In this document: positions 6,064 through 14,715 of the stretch, in pieces
Numbering within the stretch: position 1 is the stretch's first letter
Layout: every line of letters begins with the position of its first letter
Assembly: GCA_023436495.1 (NCBI GenBank)
Contig: JAEZIT010000115.1
Span: 1 to 22,470 of the forward strand
Reading direction: 5' to 3'
Origin: Acidobacteriota bacterium
Lineage (GTDB): Bacteria > Acidobacteriota > Blastocatellia > Pyrinomonadales > Pyrinomonadaceae
Length of the DNA stretch: 22,470 bases
Notes under the pieces: model-generated
The model's database searches: none
What the model was told of the DNA's origin: nothing
Seen by the model: the letters and a program-made list of their open reading frames with translations, nothing else
Translations under genes and position numbers: made by a program

Positions 6064-8371
6064 CGTCGACGCCTGTGTAGTAATGTTTGATTATCTCGTC
6101 GTATTTGACGCCCATTTTTGCGAGGCCGTACGCACCGTACTGGCACATCCCGACGCCGTGGCCCCAGCCGCGTCCGGTGAATGTATAGCTCGCCACCGTC
6201 GAGCCGCTGTAGCGTTTATTGATGACAAAAAGCTGTTCCTTCAACCGCAGAGCCGAACGTATCTTGCCGCCCTTTAATATCTTCGTGCCGTTCGACCCGA
6301 TTATCTCGAGCTCGACCGCACGCCGCGAATACCCTTTCGTTTTGACGTTGACGTCATAAAGCGTGCCGATCCCGCGGACATATCGCGACAGCCTAGATTG
6401 CACTGCCGAAGCCGAAACCGTTTCATTCCAATTCGTGAAAGGCGACATATTTTCGGCGACCGTCGGCGTATCGGTCGGGCTGATCTCCAAATATGTGACC
6501 GCACCGGCCGTGTCCGTCTGGAATCTGACCGCTTCGCCGCCGACCAATGCCGCTTCCTTGACCGGATAAACCCTCGCCCCGAACTGCCGGAAAAGAAATA
6601 CGTCCGGACGCACCGTCACCTGTCTTTCCGATCTTCCGGAACGCAGGACGAGCTTCCCGTCCGCCGTCGCCTTCGCTGTGCCCGTCTGCAGAACCGGCAT
6701 CCAATTCTTCTTCTCGTAGATCTGCCGGATCAGCCGCAGCATGTCCGCACGGCGGAAACTCTTCTGCGGCTTCAGCGTCAGGTCCGCGTGCAGCATGAAC
6801 AGCCCGTCGCGCATCAGCATCGCAAGGTCAGCCCGCCGATCCTTCGGGACCTCCGCCGCGTCGTCGAACGACAGGTGATAGTTCACATCCGAATCGCTGA
6901 GCAGCGTGTCGGCCGCTCCCGGCGTGTACGCGAGGCTTGCCAGCACACGTGCGAGTTCCAGCGGCTTCACGGTGTCTTTCGTGACATTCGGGAACGGCTT
7001 TCCAAATTTCGATGCGATCTGGTTCAGCCAATTCGATATCTCGCCCACGGTCGGCTCCGAATCGAACCAATCGTCCGTAAATTCCTTGGTCGTCAGCGAA
7101 AATCCATTCGACGCCAGCAAAGACATCAGCGGAACAAGCTCCAGATATTCGTCGTTCCTCAATTTCGCCGGCGTCCGCACGGTCTTTATCAGGAACGGGT
7201 CGAAATGCCTGTGACCCTCAAGCGAACATTCCACGCCGCGAAGATACGGTTCGGCCTTGTCGAACACATTTTCCGAGTTTTCCGTCCTGCCGCCGCACGT
7301 CGACGTAAAATACGCCATGATCGGCTTGCCCTTGTACGTAGCGATCTGCCCGCGTGTCTCGCGCACCGCCCGGCTTCCCATCGCCGTCTCGATCGAAACG
7401 CCCTTATAGACCTGCGACCAGACCGTCGGCAGCATGTCGAAGCCTTTCGACCCGTAACCGTCGATGTTCGCGACTGCATATGTCCGCGCCGCGATCGCCT
7501 GCGCCTTCTGCGCTTCTAATTGTGGCAGGCTCAGCTCCGCAGGCACGACGCCGAGCAGGTAATCCTCGAGCGGCACGACGTTCACGACCGTCAGCGTTCC
7601 CCGCGAATTTACAAAAACCTCCAGCTTTCCGCGGTATGCTTTTCCGTTAAGTTTTACCGGCACCGCGCGTTCGTTAAACGACCCGAACGAGACCGCCTTC
7701 AGCGACGAAAACCGCGCAGGTTCGCTCGGCCCGCTCACGATCACTTCGCGCAGTCCCGGATTCACCACAGCATCAGCGAGTATCGGCACCGAATCGCCCG
7801 TCGGTTTGATCAGGCTTCGCACCTCCGATCTCCCCGCCGTCCGCAATTGCCGCGACAGTGCAAGCGCGTCGCTCGACGGGGTCGCCTTCTTTTCGGAAAC
7901 CGTTACCGTGTCTTCAAATCCCTTTTCCGCCAGCTCCGCCTTGAACTGATCGGCGTCCTCCTGCGACGGCATCACCCCGCCTATCCATACGCGCCAAGTG
8001 TTCGTCGCCGGGTCGATACTGGTGATCGCCGTTTGTTTTGTACTGCTGCGAATGTCCGCCGCTATGTTCTCCGCGTCCTTCTGCGTGGGAATATTCTGTA
8101 TCTCGATACGAAACTGTTCGACCTCAGGCGGCCGGTAAGCGCGCGCCGTGATCGTCACGCGGTTCGCCGCCAGCATCCGGCTGGGCTCATCCGGCGCGAA
8201 CGCCACCAGTGACGAATCGCTCGTCGTGATCGCGACCGAACTCGAATTCGTCGACAAACCGATACGCACCAGCGGTTCCCCGGCCAATCGATATACGCCT
8301 ATGGGAAACGAAAATGCGGTTAAAGTGAAGCTCAATACTGCGAGAAGAACCAAAGCGGGGCGAAACAACAT
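6047..8371 (-). CDS. SpoIID/LytB-domain peptidoglycan protein with SPOR-like domain and large insert
   Basis: SpoIID-type proteins are lytic transglycosylases that act on denuded peptidoglycan; non-sporulating bacteria carry relatives called LytB-like. The 774-residue product opens with a signal peptide (cut near AFS). A SPOR-like alpha/beta repeat spans about 86-158 (FRIEIQNIPTQKDAENIA and VWIGGVMPSQEDADQF), a fold that binds glycan strands. SpoIID signatures follow: PLEDYLLGVVPAEL and AQAIAARTYAVAN (about 260-300), AYFTSTCGGRTENSENVF (about 350-367), and the C-terminal FTGRGWGHGVGMCQYGAYGL with HYYTGVDV. Between the CGGRTE block and the C-terminal block about 250 residues are inserted; part of this (about 465-580) resembles SLH-type helical segments. 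The family is usually 300-400 residues, so this is a large version. The start ATG at 8369-8371 fits the signal peptide but lacks a strong ribosome site. The 3' end overlaps the YhhN gene. Confidence 0.92.
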   Translation of the reverse strand: MLFRPALVLLAVLSFTLTAFSFPIGVYRLAGEPLVRIGLSTNSSSVAITTSDSSLVAFAPDEPSRMLAANRVTITARAYRPPEVEQFRIEIQNIPTQKDAENIAADIRSSTKQTAITSIDPATNTWRVWIGGVMPSQEDADQFKAELAEKGFEDTVTVSEKKATPSSDALALSRQLRTAGRSEVRSLIKPTGDSVPILADAVVNPGLREVIVSGPSEPARFSSLKAVSFGSFNERAVPVKLNGKAYRGKLEVFVNSRGTLTVVNVVPLEDYLLGVVPAELSLPQLEAQKAQAIAARTYAVANIDGYGSKGFDMLPTVWSQVYKGVSIETAMGSRAVRETRGQIATYKGKPIMAYFTSTCGGRTENSENVFDKAEPYLRGVECSLEGHRHFDPFLIKTVRTPAKLRNDEYLELVPLMSLLASNGFSLTTKEFTDDWFDSEPTVGEISNWLNQIASKFGKPFPNVTKDTVKPLELARVLASLAYTPGAADTLLSDSDVNYHLSFDDAAEVPKDRRADLAMLMRDGLFMLHADLTLKPQKSFRRADMLRLIRQIYEKKNWMPVLQTGTAKATADGKLVLRSGRSERQVTVRPDVFLFRQFGARVYPVKEAALVGGEAVRFQTDTAGAVTYLEISPTDTPTVAENMSPFTNWNETVSASAVQSRLSRYVRGIGTLYDVNVKTKGYSRRAVELEIIGSNGTKILKGGKIRSALRLKEQLFVINKRYSGSTVASYTFTGRGWGHGVGMCQYGAYGLAKMGVKYDEIIKHYYTGVDVTTAY

Positions 8372-8451
8372 GACTTTATATTAAACCCAACGTTATCAAA
8401 ATTAAACTGAATTTTTCGAGAACTTTCGCTGGAATAACACGAACGTCCTGC

Positions 8452-10941
8452 TCATCTTTTTTCCAGGCTATTAAAAATAAACGGGAACGTCCCGAACGTC
8501 TGCCCGCGGTGCTGCGGCCGGAACGCGAAAAGGACGATCTTCCCCTTGCCGTGATCCGTTTCCGCCAGGGCGGCTTTTCCGTTGATATATTTTTCGCCGA
8601 GCATCCATCCCGAAAGCAGCGAATCCTTTTCCGCGTACCGGGCCGCGACGCGCACCTTCGCGTCCGCAGCGATCTCGAACGCCGAACTGCTTATAAAATA
8701 GGCGGCGGTATCTTCGTTCATTCCGCGTGCAAGCGGTTCTTTTGTATCGACCGCCAGCCGTACAATCGAGCCGGGATTGTAGAATTCGCTTCGCTTCAGG
8801 CCGGCAACCACGTTCTTGATCGGCAGCCCGAACTGCTTGATCACCATTTCACAGCCGTCGTCGAAACAGACGATCTTGCCGCCGTTCTCAACAAATTTCT
8901 TCAGGTTCGCGACGCCCGCGTCGCCGATGCCGCCGGCAAATTCGTCCGGATAACGCGTCGCCGGCAGGCCCTTCACGACTGAATTCTCGCTGTCGGCCGG
9001 AAGCACGATCACGTCCAGATCAAGGTTCCCGCCGCGAACGTCCGTATCTGTCACCGATCGGTACGGTATCCGGAACATATCGAACACCAGACGCGTCCAG
9101 CCTTCGTCCATCGATGCAGCCGACCCTTTATAAAGCCCGATCCGCGGGTTCGTCTTCAGTGGATTCGGGAATCTCGCAAATTCCCCGCTTGCCGGCGGCA
9201 GATTCATCACACGCCGCGCCTGATTGATATTTTCGACGCGTTTCAGCGACGGCCGATATTTTTCCAGCTCACGAATGTCCCATGCCGTCACCGTTTCCAC
9301 GCCCATCTGCAGCGGCAGCGTCCAGCCCGCGACGTCGTACGGCACTTCTGCCTCGCCGTTCGCGTTGACGCGGTGCGGATATTCTTGCCGTTCGAACAGG
9401 CTGAGCACGTTATTCTTCGTCGGTTGGTTCACGAATACGAGAAAGCTCCCCAGCGGCAGCTCATGAAATTCCGTCGCGGCCGCATCGTGCTTTATATAAA
9501 GCTCGTGCGTCATTTCGTGGACCTCTATTCCCTGCCACATCAATATTTCCAGCAGCCTGGCGACCGTTGCCGCGTTCGGCTGCCCGGCGGGAATAATGAA
9601 ACCACGCGGTTCGCCCGTGACGGGCTGCATGTTCCGACGGCCGATGTCATTGAAATTCTTCAAATATCGTTCACGGTATTTTGCCGCCAGCGACAGCAGC
9701 GCGCGGCTAGCGATCATTTCGATCTGCGCGATGTCCGCCGGCCGCCACGTCCCGCCTGCCCATGCGTCCGGATGATTTGTAGCGGTCTCGAGCGCCGAAG
9801 CCAGCCCACGCGAGCCTCGATTCTGCTGCAGCCTTTCCTTCGTGATCGTCACCGGCGACATCAGGTCCGCGCTCGCCGCTTCCGACAGAATGCCTATCGA
9901 ATTGTGATAATACGGCGCCGAGCGAAATCCGCCGTGCCACCAAGTGTCGAACGTAGTGTTCGTCGCCACGCCGGCGATCCCCTTCGATTGCAGGTCCGCC
10001 GCCATCTTGTAACCTGCCAATCCGACCTCTCGCAGTATCAGCGGATCAATACGCGGATTCGGCGGATCGAAGAATGGCGGTATCACGAACCGCGCGCCGT
10101 TCTGCCCCATTTGATGGACGTCATAAACGATCTGCGGGAACCATTCCTGCCAGAACAATTTCGTGATCGCCTGCGTTTCCTTCAGGTTCAGCATGAACCA
10201 ATCGCGGTTGTTGTCGTGACCGGCGTAATGGTGGTAGAGCTCCGGCGGAGCCGCTCCTTCACTCTTGGTGCCCAGCGTCTTTCTGTACCAATCCGCCACG
10301 ATGTCTATACCGTCCGGGTTCGACGATGGGATCAATATCAGGATCGTATTTTCTAATATCTCGCGCGTCGCGTCGTCGGTCGCCGTCGCAAGTTCGTATG
10401 CAAGATTCATCGACATCTGCGACGCGACGATCTCGGTCGAATGGATCGAACATGATATCGCCACGACCGACTTGCCGCGTTTGATAAGTTCCGCCGCCGC
10501 TCTTTCATCCGCCTGCCGCGGATCGGCAAGCTTCGCGTTGATCGCCCGGTATTCGTCCAGCTTCTTTATATTCTCCGGCGACGAAATGAACGCCGCGATC
10601 ATCGGTTTCCCCAGCGTCGTTTTCCCGAATTCACGCACTTTCACGCGGCCGCTCGCCTCGTCCAGCTTCGCGAAATAATCCGCGATCTGCCGCCAATCCG
10701 CGATCGTCCGGTCATCCGTCGGCTGAAACCCAAGCACCGCCTTCGGCGACGGCACCTGAGCGGCCGCGCTCGCTATCAGCAGCCAGCCGCAAAGGCACAG
10801 CGACACAGAGAACTTCAACAAAACACTCGCACGGCGGATACCCGATCCTCCGCCGAGCTCTTTTTTGTTATTCTCTTGTCTTCCTGCTAATCTCCTCTGT
10901 GTCTCTTCGCCACTGTGGTGGATCATTCTATGTCGGATCAT
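8452..10941 (-). CDS. Exported M14-type zinc carboxypeptidase with amidotransferase-like C-terminal domain
   Basis: M14 enzymes are zinc metallocarboxypeptidases. The frame gives about 829 residues. SIHSTE (about 165-170) is the HxxE zinc pair; AGHDNNRDWF and YDVHQMG (third zinc histidine) follow in family order. After the catalytic part, about 600-790 reads like a type 1 glutamine amidotransferase fold (RIGLYKGSAASMDEGWTR, LDVIVLP, FVENGGKIVCFDDG), a known M14 combination. A hydrophobic signal segment (FSVSLCLCGWLLIASAAAQ) lies unusually far from the start, after about 43 polar residues. These polar codons and the start of the signal segment lie inside the repeat at 10787-10920. Starts at 10947 (TTG), 10941 (ATG), 10926 (ATG) or a TTG nearer the signal are all possible; I use 10941, where AAGGA lies 12 bases upstream. 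The 5' end overlaps the divergent acyltransferase gene. Confidence 0.9.
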   Translation of the reverse strand: MIRHRMIHHSGEETQRRLAGRQENNKKELGGGSGIRRASVLLKFSVSLCLCGWLLIASAAAQVPSPKAVLGFQPTDDRTIADWRQIADYFAKLDEASGRVKVREFGKTTLGKPMIAAFISSPENIKKLDEYRAINAKLADPRQADERAAAELIKRGKSVVAISCSIHSTEIVASQMSMNLAYELATATDDATREILENTILILIPSSNPDGIDIVADWYRKTLGTKSEGAAPPELYHHYAGHDNNRDWFMLNLKETQAITKLFWQEWFPQIVYDVHQMGQNGARFVIPPFFDPPNPRIDPLILREVGLAGYKMAADLQSKGIAGVATNTTFDTWWHGGFRSAPYYHNSIGILSEAASADLMSPVTITKERLQQNRGSRGLASALETATNHPDAWAGGTWRPADIAQIEMIASRALLSLAAKYRERYLKNFNDIGRRNMQPVTGEPRGFIIPAGQPNAATVARLLEILMWQGIEVHEMTHELYIKHDAAATEFHELPLGSFLVFVNQPTKNNVLSLFERQEYPHRVNANGEAEVPYDVAGWTLPLQMGVETVTAWDIRELEKYRPSLKRVENINQARRVMNLPPASGEFARFPNPLKTNPRIGLYKGSAASMDEGWTRLVFDMFRIPYRSVTDTDVRGGNLDLDVIVLPADSENSVVKGLPATRYPDEFAGGIGDAGVANLKKFVENGGKIVCFDDGCEMVIKQFGLPIKNVVAGLKRSEFYNPGSIVRLAVDTKEPLARGMNEDTAAYFISSSAFEIAADAKVRVAARYAEKDSLLSGWMLGEKYINGKAALAETDHGKGKIVLFAFRPQHRGQTFGTFPFIFNSLEKR
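10787..10920. repeat. Inverted, intergenic-type repeat inside the M14 peptidase 5' end
   Basis: The left arm (10787-10814, core GCACAGCGACACAGAGAA) and the reverse complement of the right arm (10893-10920, core GAAGAGACACAGAGGA) agree at about 19 of 26 bases; ACACAGAG is perfect. Between them lies a 7-bp hairpin (CGGCGGA, 10832-10838, with TCCGCCG, 10849-10855). The 'GACACAGAG' words resemble a dispersed intergenic repeat I recall from many environmental bacterial genomes; this was not searched. Both arms lie within the frame of the M14 peptidase, so the repeat supplies codons for its N-terminus. Confidence 0.55.
10832..10866 (+). terminator. Terminator-like hairpin with T run inside the repeat
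   Basis: CGGCGGA and TCCGCCG form a 7-bp perfect stem with a 10-base loop, followed after 5 bases by six T (10861-10866). On the plus strand this has the form of an intrinsic terminator. It lies antisense to the M14 frame and about 65 bases before the acyltransferase start. It could block antisense transcription or act as a leader attenuator, or simply be part of the repeat. Confidence 0.35.
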
Positions 10942-11736
10942 CTGCAAAATCTTTCCTTGGAAGGGTTCGGGGAAAACAAGAAACTGACGTTTCCTATCCC
11001 AAAGTCTAACAAATCGAGACTTGCGGGCAAAATTCGTTACTGGTGGTGCTGGATCGCGGCGTCATCACTGCTGCTCGTTGTCGGAGGGCCGTCCGTCGCT
11101 TTCCTCTGGATCATCAACCGCCGCACATGGCTCTACCCGCTCGCTCTCTGGGGTGCGAAGACGTGGTTAAAGGCATGCGGCGCCCGCGTACATGTGACCG
11201 GCGGCGAACACCTCGAACCTGGCCGCCAATATGTTTTCGTTTCGAATCATCGATCATATCTCGACACGGCCGCGTTGTTCCGGTACGCGGGAAAACGCAT
11301 CGGCCTTGTGGCCAAGAAAGAGCTTTTGAAAGCGCCCGTGCTCGGGCAGGGAATGAGCTTCGTCAACATCATCGCCATCGACCGCTCGAATCCCGAACGC
11401 GCCCGCCGTTCGATGGACAAGGCACGCTCCGTTATGGAATCGGGCTATTCGTTCGGCGTCTTTGCCGAAGGCACGCGCGGCATGCCGGGCGAACTTCTGC
11501 CGTTCAAAAAAGGTGCGTTTCACCTGGCGCAGCAAACGGGCTCCGCTATCGTGCCCGTTTCAATAAAAAATACTGATTGGATGATGGGAAAACGCACCGG
11601 TGTCGCCTATCCCGGTACGATCGAAATGACCTTGCTGCCGCCGGTCGGATCGGACGGTGAATTGATGGAAGTTCTCAACACCGTCCGTGCGGCGATCGCC
11701 CGCGACCTTGCGGAAAATACCCTTCTTCCGGACTAA
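10930..11736 (+). CDS. plsC: PlsC-family 1-acylglycerol-3-phosphate acyltransferase
   Basis: This family transfers a fatty acyl group to lysophosphatidic acid at the inner membrane to make phosphatidic acid. Of 268 residues, about 36-62 form a hydrophobic anchor. The acyltransferase block I motif NHRSYLD (H107, D112, pattern HX4D) and the block III motif FAEGTRG (E180-R183) are present, followed by FKKGAFHLA and AIVPVSI. The frame is open to a GTG at 10915, but the ATG at 10930 is preceded by GGTGGA with a 7-base spacer, so I use it. The 45-residue N-terminal region is longer than in E. coli PlsC. The gene stops 2 bases before the stop of the convergent gene, leaving no room for a private terminator. 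Substrate specificity (glycerolipid or other lysolipid) cannot be read from the sequence. Confidence 0.9.
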   Translation: MSDHLQNLSLEGFGENKKLTFPIPKSNKSRLAGKIRYWWCWIAASSLLLVVGGPSVAFLWIINRRTWLYPLALWGAKTWLKACGARVHVTGGEHLEPGRQYVFVSNHRSYLDTAALFRYAGKRIGLVAKKELLKAPVLGQGMSFVNIIAIDRSNPERARRSMDKARSVMESGYSFGVFAEGTRGMPGELLPFKKGAFHLAQQTGSAIVPVSIKNTDWMMGKRTGVAYPGTIEMTLLPPVGSDGELMEVLNTVRAAIARDLAENTLLPD

Positions 11737-11738
11737 CC

Positions 11739-12563
11739 TTACGGTTTCTTCGGCGTCGGCGAAGGCGTCGGCTCCGGCTCGACCACTGTTTCGTCGTCCA
11801 GGACCTGCACGTCCGTGTGCCCGACCGCGTAATCCTTGAATTTCACGCGAAAACGCAGCTTGACGACCGCGCCGTTGTCGAAAACCAATTCATCATCCGA
11901 CGACGCGAACGATGGGAACCAATATTTTCCGTCCACATTCTCACGCCAGGTCTCGACCACGGGAAACTTGTTCTCCTTCGTCTCCGGCACGGCCTTCCCC
12001 TTCGTTTTGACGATCATCAGGTCCGCGTCGTCGATCCAAATCCTGCCCGTGAAATACCGAAGCTTGGTCTTTTTCGCATCGGGCATCACCTTCGGCGACA
12101 CGTCGAATACGTACAGGTTCAACTCGTCGATCTTCTCCTTTCCGACAAACGTGAAGTTGTATTGATCGAACATCGACGGCTCGAGAGCGAACGGGTTCAC
12201 GCCGCCCAGGTCCTCGAGGTCCTCGGTGGTCACGAACCCCGGAGGCGTCGTCGCTACCGGAAAATAAGAGATCCGTTCGATGCGCTTGCCTTCCGGCGTC
12301 AACGCCATGTTCGAATCGCGCCGGTACGTCCCCGTGATCTGCCCGCCCAAACCGATAATGCTGATCGTCGCCGAACGGAAGAACACATAGCCCGTCAGCG
12401 CGTCGCGAAACTCGCGCTCGTGCTCCAGCGTCTTTCGCAATATCCGGTCCGTATCGGCCTGGCTCAAACTCGCCCGCTGAATGTTGTTCACCGGCTGCCC
12501 AAAAACCGGCGCCATTCCCGCGATGATCAAGATCGCCCCAATAAATATTGATCTTATAAGCAT
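11739..12563 (-). CDS. Exported protein of unknown function, LolA/outer-membrane-sorting-like
   Basis: The product of about 274 residues has a clear signal peptide (MLIRSIFIGAILIIAGMAPVFGQ). The mature part is rich in beta strands: TGYVFFRSATISIIGLGGQITGTY, LYVFDVSPKVM, then FTGRIWIDDADLMIVKTKGKA, VVETWRENVDGKYWFPS and LRFRVKFKDYAVG. A strand pattern in which 'the protein was changed to gain a bound ligand' cannot be claimed; what I see is the layout of LolA/LppX-like half-barrels (outer membrane lipoprotein-sorting protein of many acidobacterial annotations), an inference. The tail is Pro/Thr rich (PEPTPSPTPKKP). Start: three in-frame ATGs exist (12623, 12581, 12563); the last has GGTGG 10 bases upstream and gives the cleanest signal peptide. 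Its stop is 2 bases from the plsC stop. Confidence 0.7.
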   Translation of the reverse strand: MLIRSIFIGAILIIAGMAPVFGQPVNNIQRASLSQADTDRILRKTLEHEREFRDALTGYVFFRSATISIIGLGGQITGTYRRDSNMALTPEGKRIERISYFPVATTPPGFVTTEDLEDLGGVNPFALEPSMFDQYNFTFVGKEKIDELNLYVFDVSPKVMPDAKKTKLRYFTGRIWIDDADLMIVKTKGKAVPETKENKFPVVETWRENVDGKYWFPSFASSDDELVFDNGAVVKLRFRVKFKDYAVGHTDVQVLDDETVVEPEPTPSPTPKKP

Positions 12564-12736
12564 TTGATAAAAACCACCCATATCCAAACCATTATCCCAC
12601 AAATAGATGCCCCAAACCCGCAAAACGTTGACCGTCAGGAAAGTTCGGAACCCCTGATTGCCATTGTTTCGGGCTTTTACATTTCTTAGGATTCTGTTAA
12701 GCTTCCGTGCGAAAATCCTATCCGTTCTTCCATAAT

Positions 12737-14647
12737 ATGAAATACGATAAGTACGTCTCCCTCATTCGGGAACTCGAAAATTACGCGCGGTCCAACCGAA
12801 AGTCGTACGAGTTCCGCGTATTTGGCCTTGCCGCGTTGGGTTATGCCTATTTTCTCGGCATAATCGCTCTGTTCCTCGTCATCCCGGTATTGATAATTAT
12901 TCTGCTTGTGGCCGGGCCGAGCGGAATCGGCAGCATTTTGTGGCTTGCTGTAAAATTGTGGTGGATATTTCTACCCGGCCTCGGCCTTTACATCGGGTTC
13001 GTCGGAGGCGCCGTCAAATCCCTCTTTGCCAAGTTTCCCGAGCCTTCCGGTACAGAAATAACAGAAACCGATGCTCCCGAATTTTTCAGTTTCATCCGCT
13101 CTGCATCCAAATCGCTGCACGCGAAGTTCCCCGAACGCGTGTTGCTCACCGACGAATTTAACGCAGCGATCGTAACGACTCCTCGCCTCGGCATGTTCGG
13201 CCGCAGAGTTTATTTACTGGTCGGCCTTCCGCTGATGTCCGCTCTCTCGCCAGAGCAGTTCAAAGCGGTGGTCGCCCATGAGATCGGCCACATTTCGGGC
13301 CGCCATGGCGGATTCGCAAAATGGGCCTATCAGCTTCGCGAGGCCTGGGGCCGATTTATCGATTCGCAGGAATTGAACGACCATAAACTGGCGTATTTCT
13401 ACAGCAAATTCGTCAATTGGTTCTTTCCTTACTTCACGGCCTATTCATTCGTACTTATGCGCGAGCACGAAAAAGAGGCCGACGCCTACGCCGTAGAACT
13501 CGTCGGGGCGCAGCCGTTGGGTGAATCACTGATTGCCCTTGAGACACGAAACTCCGAGCTGAACAACGTATTTTGGAAAAGGGTCCACGAAGAGAATCTG
13601 TCCAGCGACAAACCCGAAGGTAAGATATTTTCACGAATGCTCGAAGCATTGGCGTTCTTTGATGCCGGTCGGGACACCGAAAGTATATCCAAAGCCGTCA
13701 GCGTACCTACGGATTACGAAGATTCGCACCCGTCGTTGTCCGAACGCCTTCGCCTGATCGGCTATTGGACAGACGGCGATCTGCCGCGTATGCCGGAACA
13801 TGTCAGCAAAAACGCCGCCGACCATTTTCTTGGCGGCCTTGTAAAACGCTATACCGAAGATGTCGACTCCGCTTGGGACGAACAACTGGCCGCCGATTGG
13901 CGTTTGCGGCACGAACATTTCCGCGATCGGCAGAAAAGGCTCGATGACCTGAATGCAAAAGGCGAAGATGCGCTATCGCCGGAAGAGCTGCTGGAATTCG
14001 CCGGCATCATTGCCGAAAAAGAAGGTTCCGATGCCGCTTTGCCGATCGTCGAACGGATCGTTGAACGTCACCCGTCGCATGCGGAATCCGTTTATACCCT
14101 TGGTGCCTTACTGCTGCCGACTGATTCCATCCGAGGGCTCAGCCTTCTGGATCGCGCGATGGAACTCGACCCCGCCCGGCGAATGGCGGCGAGCGATGCT
14201 GCTTTCAATTTCCTGCGTTCAAGAGGCAGGTTTGACGAAGCAATGCTTTATGCGGACAGCCTGGAGAAAGAATCTGAACTGATCGAAAAAGGACGCCAAG
14301 AGCGCAGCCACCTTAATGCAAATGACAAGTTCGAGCCTCACACCCTATCCGAGGAAACGGTCGCGGAGATCGTCAAAAAGCTCGACTATTTTGAGGAGAT
14401 CCGAACACTTTACCTTGTGCGTAAGGTCGTCCAATATCGACCGGACATACCGTTCCATGTTCTGTTCATCGACCTGCGCCCGCCGAAGCGTTTTCGGAAC
14501 ACCGACCTGAATGGCGACGAGATTCTGAAGATCGCGGTCGAAAGGCTCGACAACGGCCAGATCGATTACTTCATGGTCCTTGGAAATTCGGGGCTGGGTG
14601 CCGATCTGGATTCGATCCCGGGAGCCAAGATACTCAGCCGGCAATAA
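12737..14647 (+). CDS. Membrane-bound M48-family zinc metallopeptidase with C-terminal repeat region
   Basis: M48 peptidases (HtpX, BepA, Ste24 types) degrade or process membrane and envelope proteins. Two hydrophobic segments come first (about 32-62 and 67-96), then the zinc motif HEIGH at residues 181-185 and the third ligand region REHEKEADAYA about 60 residues on, matching the EXXXD zinc and support residues. About residues 390-520 contain helical tetratricopeptide-like segments (EELLEFAGIIAEKEGSDAAL, AESVYTLGALLL, GLSLLDRAMELDPARRMAAS), as in BepA-like M48 proteins. The last about 80 residues are unassigned. The frame reaches back to a GTG at 12707, but the ATG at 12737 (MKYDKYVSLIRELE) gives the natural N-terminus; neither has a strong ribosome site. 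A hairpin follows the stop at 14668. Confidence 0.9.
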   Translation: MKYDKYVSLIRELENYARSNRKSYEFRVFGLAALGYAYFLGIIALFLVIPVLIIILLVAGPSGIGSILWLAVKLWWIFLPGLGLYIGFVGGAVKSLFAKFPEPSGTEITETDAPEFFSFIRSASKSLHAKFPERVLLTDEFNAAIVTTPRLGMFGRRVYLLVGLPLMSALSPEQFKAVVAHEIGHISGRHGGFAKWAYQLREAWGRFIDSQELNDHKLAYFYSKFVNWFFPYFTAYSFVLMREHEKEADAYAVELVGAQPLGESLIALETRNSELNNVFWKRVHEENLSSDKPEGKIFSRMLEALAFFDAGRDTESISKAVSVPTDYEDSHPSLSERLRLIGYWTDGDLPRMPEHVSKNAADHFLGGLVKRYTEDVDSAWDEQLAADWRLRHEHFRDRQKRLDDLNAKGEDALSPEELLEFAGIIAEKEGSDAALPIVERIVERHPSHAESVYTLGALLLPTDSIRGLSLLDRAMELDPARRMAASDAAFNFLRSRGRFDEAMLYADSLEKESELIEKGRQERSHLNANDKFEPHTLSEETVAEIVKKLDYFEEIRTLYLVRKVVQYRPDIPFHVLFIDLRPPKRFRNTDLNGDEILKIAVERLDNGQIDYFMVLGNSGLGADLDSIPGAKILSRQ

Positions 14648-14659
14648 TCGTTTCGATTC

Positions 14660-14693
14660 AAGAAAACGCCCGCGCATCTCTCGATACGCGGGC
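14660..14693 (-). terminator. Terminator between convergent M48 and EEP genes
   Basis: A 7-bp GC stem (GCCCGCG, 14668-14674, with CGCGGGC, 14687-14693) encloses 12 bases. On the minus strand it is followed by GTTTTCTT, the better T tract, so it mainly serves the exported nuclease gene that ends at 14716. On the plus strand the tail is weaker (ATTCTGCTTT), so it may work both ways. Confidence 0.65.
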
Positions 14694-14715
14694 ATTCTGC
14701 TTTGACCGGCCGAAT

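Noticed and set aside
6398..7519. 373-codon plus-strand open frame
   Set aside because: It is antisense to the SpoIID/LytB gene, rich in Arg/His/Pro and without any domain.
9373..10356. 327-codon plus-strand open frame
   Set aside because: It is antisense to the M14 peptidase, with shadow-frame composition and no motif.
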